A DNA stretch of 5,115 nt from Candidatus Doudnabacteria bacterium (GTDB lineage: Bacteria; Patescibacteriota; Doudnabacteria; UBA920). Every line of letters begins with the position of its first letter. Position 1 is the stretch's first letter. The notes below the pieces were generated by a model that did not search any database, was not told where the DNA came from, and saw only the letters and a program-made list of their open reading frames with translations. The translations under genes and the position numbers were made by a program. The DNA is taken from NCBI GenBank assembly GCA_903913365.1, contig CAIWKW010000126.1:1-5115 (forward strand), read 5' to 3'. Below are positions 1 through 4,455 of the stretch, piece after piece.

Positions 1-70
1 AAGATAAATGACAAAAAGTATCATTTTTTTCTTTTAATATCTGATGGTAAGTTTTTTGTGTTTGGGTCAT
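1..70 (-). CDS. Possible 5' end of a truncated minus-strand gene, function unknown
   Basis: An ATG at 68-70 opens a frame that stays open for 23 codons to the window edge. It begins MTQTQKTYHQILKEKNDTFC and is hydrophilic and rich in Lys, Gln and Thr, which reads like a genuine N terminus rather than a shadow frame. It lies downstream of the YbaK-like gene on the same strand, separated by a 7-bp repeat array, so it could be the next gene of that transcription unit. No Shine-Dalgarno sequence is visible; the bases just before the ATG are CCTCAAA. No domain can be named from so few residues. The alternative is a chance open frame in AT-rich DNA. Confidence 0.35.
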   Translation of the reverse strand, partial: MTQTQKTYHQILKEKNDTFCHLS

Positions 71-79
71 TTTGAGGAA

Positions 80-107
80 TGCTTCATGTTTCAAATTTCA
101 TGTTTCA
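80..107 (-). repeat. Heptanucleotide tandem array, about 4 units of TGAAACA
   Basis: On the minus strand the units read TGAAACA, TGAAATT, TGAAACA, TGAAGCA with an exact 7-bp period. The first TGA of the array is the stop codon of the YbaK-like gene, so the array starts inside the gene end and fills the gap toward the next possible start codon at 70. On the plus strand it appears as the direct repeat TTCATGTTTCA at 83-93 and 97-107. I see no inverted partner, so no hairpin is expected. Confidence 0.6.
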
Positions 108-635
108 TTTCTTGGCTTTTGCAAACGCACCCTTAACCGGTTTAACCACTTTTTCAAAATCTTTCATGGAAAGCTCCAGGCTGTGGGTGTAGGTTCCGGC
201 TGAAGCAATCATTTTTTTGGCGCGGCTAAGATTTTTATCAAGCAGTGTTTTTAAATTGTATTGAGAGCCAAAGGGATGGAGAAGGCCGACTTTGGTTTTG
301 AGTTGGTTGGTAATGTCTTTTTCCGAAGCAATTGATATTTTTTTGGACTTAAGCGCCTTTTTAATTCCCGAAAGGTCCAAATATTTTCCGGCCGGAAGAA
401 CAATTAAAACAAAATCTTTGTCAGCCTTAACTAAAACCACCTTGGCAATTTCGCCAAGTTTTTTCTTTGTTGTTGCTCCAACATCGTGCGCGGTAAAAAC
501 CACTCTGTGCTCAATCACATTGTATTTGACTTTGGCTTGGTCTAACAGTTTGGTGATCTGATTTTTTAGAGTTTTGACAACCTTTTTAGTGTTTAATTTT
601 TTAGTTTTTGTTTTAGACATTTTTTTCTTTAACAT
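105..635 (-). CDS. YbaK/EbsC-type aminoacyl-tRNA deacylase homologue
   Basis: Proteins of this family hydrolyse mischarged aminoacyl-tRNAs (Cys-tRNA(Pro), Ala-tRNA(Pro) and relatives) in trans in the cytoplasm. Seen here, counting from the ATG at 633-635 (176 residues): a Lys-rich N-terminal tail, then the YbaK fold from about residue 28, with YNVIEH and FTAHD near 38-51, IAKVVLVKAD containing the lysine (K65) that aligns with the family's catalytic Lys, LPAGKYLDL, the GLLHPFG turn at 117-123 (families usually have G-x-x-S/T-P-F-G) and GTYTHSLELS near 147. The frame extends upstream to a GTG at 705-707, but that stretch is not protein-like and includes repeat-like DNA; ATG 633-635 or ATG 618-620 is more likely. 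Neither has a clear Shine-Dalgarno sequence. It lies downstream of aspS and the 99-residue gene on the same strand. The exact substrate cannot be told. Confidence 0.85.
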   Translation of the reverse strand: MLKKKMSKTKTKKLNTKKVVKTLKNQITKLLDQAKVKYNVIEHRVVFTAHDVGATTKKKLGEIAKVVLVKADKDFVLIVLPAGKYLDLSGIKKALKSKKISIASEKDITNQLKTKVGLLHPFGSQYNLKTLLDKNLSRAKKMIASAGTYTHSLELSMKDFEKVVKPVKGAFAKAKK

Positions 636-731
636 ATTTTTATCTATAAAGGTGTTAATTTGTTGTAATTGGATTATTTTTCTGTGACATTGAACCCTCT
701 GATGCACTCGTTCAGGATGACGCCAGCATAA

Positions 732-1031
732 TTATTTTCTTTTTCCTTCAATTTTAAATTTTCCAAATTTTTCAGGGTAAAGTTCCTTGTAGGTGTTTAA
801 TTTATTATCATTAATATGCATCCAGAATTTTACACCATCCTTAGGGCACTCAACTATTTCTGTTGCTATCATGTCCTTTTGTTTGCTAGGAGGCCCTGAT
901 TCATCTATGCCTATTGTATATTTTCCAAAAGTTTCAGGGAATTCAGGCCTCCATTCACATTCTGGGCAGCAATAATCATGGCCGTATGCCATGTTTGGAT
1001 TGTATTTTTCTCCCCATGATATTATTGGCAT
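732..1031 (-). CDS. Small hypothetical protein with Zn-knuckle-like cysteines, coupled to aspS
   Basis: A 99-residue protein I do not recognise. It has a CCPEC motif at residues 21-25 and a second motif, ECPKDGVKFWMH, at 61-72. The second resembles half of a CPxCG zinc ribbon in which the second cysteine is replaced by Asp65; His18, His72 or Cys21 could complete a metal site, but that is inference. The C terminus is basic and rich in aromatic and Lys residues. There is no signal peptide or membrane segment. The ATG directly abuts the aspS stop (TAAATG), so translation is probably coupled to aspS, with no Shine-Dalgarno sequence beyond an A-rich AAAAAGAAA. It ends 24 bp before the longest possible start of the deacylase frame. 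Composition is consistent with a real gene and it is in the right frame and strand for the operon. Confidence 0.75.
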   Translation of the reverse strand: MPIISWGEKYNPNMAYGHDYCCPECEWRPEFPETFGKYTIGIDESGPPSKQKDMIATEIVECPKDGVKFWMHINDNKLNTYKELYPEKFGKFKIEGKRK

Positions 1032-2891
1032 TTATTTCTTTTTAGGCAGGTCCAATTTAATATGCAGCTCCTTAAGCTGTTTTTCTTCCACGGTGCCCGG
1101 GGCGCCCATCATTACATCTTCGGCGCTGCCGTTTTTTGGGAAGGCAATTACTTCGCGAATGTTGGGTTCGTTTTCAAACAGCATTAGCATGCGGTCAATT
1201 CCCGGGGCAAAACCGCCGTGCGGAGGTGCGCCATATTCAAAGGCGCGAATCATTCCGCCGAATTTTTCGTCCACGGTTTCTTTGGTGTACCCGCAAATTT
1301 CAAAAGCCTTATACATAATTTCCGGTTTGTAGTTTCTAATGGCGCCGGAAGAAAGCTCAAGACCGTTGGCAATAATGTCGTACTGGTAAGCGCGTACTTC
1401 ATCCGGCTTTTGGGTGTTTAACGCTTCTAGTCCGCCTTGGGGCATTGAGAAAGGGTTATGCATAAAGTCCCAGCGCTTTTCCGTGTCGCTCCATTCAAAC
1501 ATCGGGAAATCGGTAATCCAGGCCCAGGCAATTAGCCCTGGGTCTTTTAGACCGAAAGTGTCTCCGAGTTTGTCGCGTAATTTCCCCAAAACTTTATTGA
1601 CGATTTGTTTTTGGTCCGCGCCAAAGAAAATTATGTCGCCGGGTGCGGCGTGGGTTTTGGTAATAATAGATTTTATTTCGTCATCTGATAGAAATTTGAG
1701 AATGGGCGATCGCAGGTTTTTTGTCTTTGTAGCGGCATGCCCCGGCATGCCGTCTTTATTAGGCACGCCAGGGCGTGCCTCTACATTATCTGATTGTTTA
1801 TCATCCCAAACAATATAGGCCAGTCCGCCAGCGCCTTCTTTTTTTACCATTTCCGTAAGCTCGTCAATTTGCGAGCGTGAAAGTTTGGCGCCGTCCTGGC
1901 AGCAAATGGCTTTTACCACTCCGCCGCCCTTTATTGCGTTGCCAAAAACGCTAAAGCCGGTGTCTTTTAAATCTTCGGTTAAATTCACCATCTTCATTCC
2001 AAAGCGAAGATCGGGTTTGTCCGAACCGTAAAGTTCCATGGCTTCCAAATAGGGGAGTCGTGGAAAAGGTTTTTGCATGCATTTTTTACCCGCAAATTTT
2101 TCCGTTAGTTCAACAAACATGGGCTCCATTTCCTGAAAAACGGTTTCGTCCTTGTCCGCAAAAGCAATTTCCAAATCCAGCTGATAAAATTCTCCCGGGC
2201 TTCTGTCCGCGCGCGGGTCTTCGTCCCTAAAGCACGGCGCAATTTGATAATATTTTGGCACTCCGCCAACCATTAAAAGCTGTTTAAATTGTTGAGGAGC
2301 CTGGGGAAGTGCGTAAAATTTTCCGGGATGCAAACGGGAAGGAACCAAAAAGTCGCGCGCGCCTTCGGGGGAGGACGAAGTTAAAATTGGGGTGGTAATC
2401 TCTATAAAGCCGTGCTCGGTCATGTAGTGGTGAATGGTTTGAATCATATGATGTCTTTTTTGCAGCATCATTTGCATTTTTTCTCGGCGCAAATCCAAAA
2501 AGCGGAACTTTAAGCGCAGTTCTTCGTTGGAAAGCGTTTCTTCGCCGTGGCCGTGGGCAACCTGAAAAGGCAGGGGCTTGGCCGTGTTTAGTATGATAAT
2601 GTGGTCTGTGGTAATTTCAATTGTCCCGGTGGGGATATTTTTGTTTGCCAAATCCTTCAGGCGTTCCACTACAGTGCCTTCCACTTTAATTACGAACTCG
2701 TCCCGGCATTTGTCGGCCGCTGAAAAGGCTTCCTTATTTTCCGGATGAATGGCCAGTTGGACCAATCCGGTGTGGTCGCGTAGGTCAATAAAAATCACGC
2801 CGCCGTGATCGCGCCGTGAATTAACCCACCCTGACAAAGTTATTTTTTGACCAATTTTTTCAAGAGACCCTAACGCAAGTGTTCTTTGCAT
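1032..2891 (-). CDS. aspS: Aspartyl-tRNA synthetase, bacterial type
   Basis: Class IIb synthetase that charges tRNA with aspartate using ATP in the cytoplasm. Counted from the ATG at 2889-2891 (619 residues), the order is: N-terminal OB-fold anticodon-binding domain with GWVNSRRDHGGVIFIDLRD (21-39); motif 1 with ITTP (Pro168); flipping-loop/substrate region QAPQ (197-200); motif 2 with CFRDEDPRADRSPGEFYQLD (220-239); the bacterial GAD insertion domain (about 275-410); motif 3 with GIDRMLMLF (564-572). The start was chosen because MQRT-x-x-x-G-x-L matches the family N terminus. In-frame ATG (2911-2913) and TTG (2928-2930) codons lie upstream and cannot be excluded; no start has a clear Shine-Dalgarno sequence. 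Residues 371-387 are an insert encoded by a palindromic element. His29 of RDHGG is the residue type linked to non-discriminating AspRS. It is first in the operon, behind a strong promoter. Confidence 0.97.
   Translation of the reverse strand: MQRTLALGSLEKIGQKITLSGWVNSRRDHGGVIFIDLRDHTGLVQLAIHPENKEAFSAADKCRDEFVIKVEGTVVERLKDLANKNIPTGTIEITTDHIIILNTAKPLPFQVAHGHGEETLSNEELRLKFRFLDLRREKMQMMLQKRHHMIQTIHHYMTEHGFIEITTPILTSSSPEGARDFLVPSRLHPGKFYALPQAPQQFKQLLMVGGVPKYYQIAPCFRDEDPRADRSPGEFYQLDLEIAFADKDETVFQEMEPMFVELTEKFAGKKCMQKPFPRLPYLEAMELYGSDKPDLRFGMKMVNLTEDLKDTGFSVFGNAIKGGGVVKAICCQDGAKLSRSQIDELTEMVKKEGAGGLAYIVWDDKQSDNVEARPGVPNKDGMPGHAATKTKNLRSPILKFLSDDEIKSIITKTHAAPGDIIFFGADQKQIVNKVLGKLRDKLGDTFGLKDPGLIAWAWITDFPMFEWSDTEKRWDFMHNPFSMPQGGLEALNTQKPDEVRAYQYDIIANGLELSSGAIRNYKPEIMYKAFEICGYTKETVDEKFGGMIRAFEYGAPPHGGFAPGIDRMLMLFENEPNIREVIAFPKNGSAEDVMMGAPGTVEEKQLKELHIKLDLPKKK
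1733..1780. repeat. Double-palindrome element inserted in frame in aspS
   Basis: Two 20-bp inverted repeats sit 8 bp apart. 1733-1752 has 9-bp arms CGGCATGCC/GGCATGCCG around 2 bp. 1761-1780 has 9-bp arms AGGCACGCC/GGCGTGCCT around 2 bp. They are much richer in G+C than the surrounding gene. Read in aspS they encode EARPGVP-NK-DGMPGHAA, which falls between the conserved GGLAYIVW and SPILKFLS segments of the GAD domain. Bacterial AspRS proteins as I recall them (E. coli) have a shorter linker there. The frame stays open through the element. It resembles, in principle, palindromic elements known to insert within coding genes such as the Rickettsia RPEs, but I claim no sequence relationship to them. 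Confidence 0.75.
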
Positions 2892-2946
2892 ATATTTGGG
2901 GCCGTATCCCATAGACAGTGGGCACAGCAATTAATATTACACCATG

Positions 2947-2975
2947 ATTATATCAAAATTTGAAATTTTTGCCAA
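2947..2975 (-). promoter_or_regulatory. Sigma70-type promoter of the aspS operon
   Basis: On the minus strand, TTGGCA (2970-2975) is followed after exactly 17 bp by TATAAT (2947-2952). A TG one base upstream of the -10 adds an extended -10 motif (TGATATAAT). Transcription would begin near 2940, about 50 nt before the preferred aspS ATG and only about 10 nt before the TTG alternative. Confidence 0.8.
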
Positions 2976-2984
2976 ACCTGGTTT

Positions 2985-3013
2985 TTGCGAAAAATAAGCG
3001 TATTGATTATAAT
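2985..3013 (+). promoter_or_regulatory. Sigma70-type promoter directing transcription into the structured region
   Basis: TTGCGA (2985-2990), 17 bp, TATAAT (3008-3013). The -10 is a perfect match and the -35 matches four of six positions. The expected start is near 3020. Its -35 lies 9 bp from the aspS -35, so the two promoters are back to back. No coding region follows for about 790 bp, which argues that its product is an RNA. Confidence 0.65.
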
Positions 3014-3150
3014 TGGGTTAAGAACCCGGTAAGGCCATTTGGCATATCGGTAAACGGCCAGCGCCAAGAGACCATAAGGTCCACTGGCTCAAAGGTCCAC
3101 AAAGTGAGAGTACAAACCTTGAGCGCAACCTCTGCTGTCCGGCTTGGCGG

Positions 3151-3210
3151 ATAGCAAACAAGAAGCAAAAAACATTTAGGAGGTGAATATTAATAATACA
3201 TAGCAAACAA
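3151..3210. repeat. 11-bp direct repeat flanking the AT-rich joint between the two RNA modules
   Basis: ATAGCAAACAA occurs at 3151-3161 and again at 3200-3210, 49 bp apart. The copies bracket an A-rich, unstructured segment that contains a strong Shine-Dalgarno-like sequence, and they separate the left stem cluster (to about 3150) from the right one (from 3212). They may be a linker duplication or binding sites; nothing in the sequence decides. Confidence 0.4.
3178..3186 (+). promoter_or_regulatory. Perfect Shine-Dalgarno-like sequence without a start codon
   Basis: AGGAGGTGA is a nine-base complement of the usual 16S rRNA 3' end. No ATG, GTG or TTG stands at a usable distance downstream; instead TAA (3191-3193, 3194-3196) and TAG (3201-3203) follow. 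It lies in the unpaired joint of the candidate RNA, so it may dock ribosomes without translation, or be chance. Confidence 0.4.
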
Positions 3211-3605
3211 AAGTCTCGCTGACCCGCCGCTCGGTGACCGAAGCAAGTAGGAGCCGAGGGGCGAAGATTTAGGCCTAAGGCGGCATAAAGGGATAAGATG
3301 CCAAGATGGCGTAGTCTCGGCTATAAAACTTATCGTCTGCTTGGGCCGGCTTGCCCAGCTTGTCAGAATCTGTGCAAGAGATTTGTTCGCAGGTAACTGC
3401 TTAAGGGCAGTGAATTGTTTGGCGCATTCGGCGCCTTGGTTCGCGGGCTGAATGTTTTTGGTAGTCGGATTATTGGAAGGCCTAACGCGAACCACGCGAT
3501 AGCCGGCGGTTAAAGCCGCCAATCGACACGGGGTCAGCCTTGTACTTTTACCCCAGCTTGTCCTTGAAAATATAAATCGCAAAAACGCGGGTAAGTTCCG
3601 CGTTT

Positions 3606-3640
3606 ATCTCCACCTATGGCTGAAGGTGGAGATTTTCTTT
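3606..3640 (+). terminator. Terminator-like hairpin inside the candidate RNA
   Basis: A perfect 9-bp stem ATCTCCACC/GGTGGAGAT (3606-3614/3625-3633) with a 10-nt loop is followed by TTTTCTTT overlapping its end. This has the form of a rho-independent terminator on the plus strand. It would cut off the 3' arm of the terminal stem at 3685-3700, so it may instead be an internal helix that is read through. The minus strand has no T-tract after the stem. Confidence 0.35.
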
Positions 3641-3699
3641 GTCCGCCTTGGCTCGCGATTGCATCATTTTGGCCTTTAGCAGAAGCGGTCAAGCGAGAC

Positions 3700-3728
3700 T
3701 GGTCATTTTTAACAAAATTTTCTATAAT
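3700..3728 (+). promoter_or_regulatory. Promoter of the exonuclease gene
   Basis: TGGTCA (3700-3705; four of six to the -35 consensus), 17 bp, TATAAT (3723-3728; perfect -10). Start expected near 3735, giving a leader of about 70 nt that consists largely of 7-bp repeats. The -35 overlaps the last base of the terminal stem of the candidate RNA, so the two units are tightly packed. Confidence 0.6.
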
Positions 3729-3738
3729 GGATAGACAT

Positions 3739-3794
3739 AAGTGACAAGTTGAAAGTGACAAGTGACAAGAATGACAGAAAATAACAAATAACAA
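3739..3794 (+). repeat. Heptanucleotide-period leader array (AAGTGAC, then ATAACAA)
   Basis: Eight successive 7-bp blocks fill the leader: AAGTGAC, AAGTTGA, AAGTGAC, AAGTGAC, AAGAATG, ACAGAAA, ATAACAA, ATAACAA. The first four and last two are clear repeats and the middle two are degenerate. The array ends exactly where the ribosome binding site AAGGA (3793-3797) begins. I see no inverted partner, so the leader should be largely unpaired. Confidence 0.6.
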
Positions 3795-3805
3795 GGAAAA
3801 TAAAA

Positions 3806-4384
3806 ATGCTTAAAAAGATAGTATTAGATTTAGAAACCCAGAAATCTTTTCAGGAAGTTGGGGGCAGGGGAAAGAACCATCTGCTTAAGGTAAGCGTGTG
3901 CTGTATTTACGATTTTAGCACGGGCAAATATTCTTCTTTTGAAGAGCACGAAATTTCCAAGCTTTCCCCAATTTTGCAAACGGCGGACCAGATAATCGGC
4001 TACAACGTAAAAGATTTTGATTTTGAAGTTATCCAGCCGTATTTAAATTTTGATATTTTTCAAGTGCCGTATTTGGACCTTTTGGAGGAAATAGAAAAAG
4101 TTTTGGGCCACAGAATAAAGCTGGAAAGCGTGGCGCAGGGAACTATTGGCAGCGGAAAATCGGGCAGCGGATTGGAAGCGATTTTGTATTACAACAACGG
4201 GCGCATGGATTTGCTTAAGAAATATTGTTTGGACGATGTAAAAATTACCAAACAAGTATATGAATATGCGCTAAAAAATCAGAAGCTTTTGTTTAAAGAT
4301 TTTTTTAAGACCAAAGAAATTCCCCTTAAAATAAAAGATGCAATTCCGCGCACAGGCGTGGAGCATCAAGCAGCATTGTTTTAG
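3806..4384 (+). CDS. DEDD-family 3'-5' exonuclease, YprB/RNase H-like
   Basis: A 192-residue single-domain protein predicted to remove nucleotides from 3' ends with two metal ions. Motifs seen: Exo I, LDLET with Asp8 and Glu10; Exo II, GYNVKDFD (65-72) with Asn67, Phe71 and Asp72; Exo III, YCLDDVKIT (140-148) with Tyr140 and Asp144, the Y-x-x-x-D form. This fits the DEDDy/YprB group of predicted exonucleases; RNA or DNA preference cannot be told. There is no helicase or TPR region, so it is a stand-alone nuclease domain, with a short basic tail. The start is well supported: AAGGA (3793-3797) sits 8 nt before the ATG, behind a sigma70-type promoter. It precedes lgt on the same strand, with 57 bp between its stop and the chosen lgt start, mostly repeat arrays. 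No functional link to lgt is evident. Confidence 0.8.
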   Translation: MLKKIVLDLETQKSFQEVGGRGKNHLLKVSVCCIYDFSTGKYSSFEEHEISKLSPILQTADQIIGYNVKDFDFEVIQPYLNFDIFQVPYLDLLEEIEKVLGHRIKLESVAQGTIGSGKSGSGLEAILYYNNGRMDLLKKYCLDDVKITKQVYEYALKNQKLLFKDFFKTKEIPLKIKDAIPRTGVEHQAALF

Positions 4385-4386
4385 CA

Positions 4387-4455
4387 AAGTAGTAAGTAGT
4401 AAGTAGTAAGTAGTAAGGGCTTGACCCATGCTACATGCTACATGCTACCTACTAC
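4387..4455 (+). repeat. Two complementary heptamer arrays forming a long hairpin at the lgt start
   Basis: 4387-4417 holds 4.4 units of AAGTAGT. 4427-4447 holds 3 units of CATGCTA, followed by a diverged CCTACTA. The two different heptamers are complementary in register: 4389-4419 pairs with 4425-4455 around a 5-nt loop (CTTGA). Of 31 positions I count 24 Watson-Crick pairs, 3 G-U and 4 mismatches, the mismatches falling every 7 nt (4416, 4409, 4402, 4395). The 3' side is followed by A, not T, so it is not an intrinsic terminator. The likely lgt ATG (4442-4444) lies inside the stem. Confidence 0.7.

Larger units (their letters stand above)
3020..3705 (+). ncRNA. Candidate large structured non-coding RNA, family not recognised
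   Basis: The block follows a promoter, lacks a convincing ORF on either strand, and is dense in inverted repeats. Left module: 3062-3068/3143-3149 (CGCCAAG/CTTGGCG) can close a three-way junction holding GACC-ATAA-GGTC at 3070-3081 and 3087-3096/3116-3124 (9 bp plus a bulge). Right module: a terminal stem joins 3212-3227 to 3685-3700 (AGTCTCGCT and GACC/GGTC, with bulges). Inside are 3225-3234/3254-3263 (9 of 10 pairs), 3342-3346/3353-3357, GCAG-GTAA-CTGC at 3389-3400 with a GNRA loop, 3421-3425/3431-3435, 3438-3445/3486-3493 (8 bp), 3505-3510/3515-3520 (last pair G-U), 3530-3534/3550-3554, and 3575-3580/3655-3660 enclosing 3583-3590/3598-3605 and 3606-3614/3625-3633. The G-U pair and GNRA loop favour the plus strand. 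G+C is high (38 of 60 bases at 3481-3540). I do not see the conserved cores of RNase P RNA, tmRNA or SRP RNA. Ends are approximate. Confidence 0.5.

Noticed and set aside
1..60. T-run after ATGACAAAAAGTATCAT as a terminator
   Set aside because: The stem is only about 4 bp and A/T-rich; too weak to call.
641..671. TATAGA (643-648, minus strand) as a -10 for a separate deacylase promoter giving a leaderless transcript
   Set aside because: There is no recognisable -35 at the correct spacing; AT-rich context makes a chance match likely.
991..1818. Plus-strand frames within aspS (991-1332, 1136-1318, 1218-1421, 1414-1818)
   Set aside because: They are antisense shadows of a strongly supported aspS gene.
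2960..3206. Short frames at 2960-3154 (plus) and 3018-3206 (minus)
   Set aside because: They overlap both promoters and the left stem cluster, have no plausible ribosome binding site and no recognisable protein features.
3583..3605. CGGGTAAGTTCCG matches a hairpin of 23S rRNA domain IV
   Set aside because: The match is only 13 nt; the flanks do not continue the rRNA sequence, so chance or simple hairpin convergence is more likely.
3212..3700. RNase P RNA, because the terminal stem with GCTGACC/GGTC recalls the P1 helix of the E. coli RNA
   Set aside because: The nearly invariant P4 elements (GAGGAAAGTCC and ACAGAA...GGCTTA) are not present at the expected places on either strand.
3020..3705. 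tmRNA (ssrA)
   Set aside because: I find no tRNA-like T-arm with CCA end, no typical 5' GGGG...TTCGAC segment, and no tag frame ending in Ala-Ala.
3190..3794. Minus-strand open frames of 130 and 86 codons (3190-3582, 3534-3794)
   Set aside because: They are rich in Ser, Arg and Pro with no domain pattern, overlap each other, lack ribosome binding sites, and fall exactly on the inverted-repeat block; they look like chance frames in G+C-rich RNA-like DNA.
4421..4455. TTGACC at 4421-4426 as a -35 box for lgt
   Set aside because: No acceptable -10 sequence stands 16-18 bp downstream; the region is repeat sequence.
4387..4455. CRISPR array
   Set aside because: The 7-bp units are directly abutting, with no spacers and no cas genes nearby.
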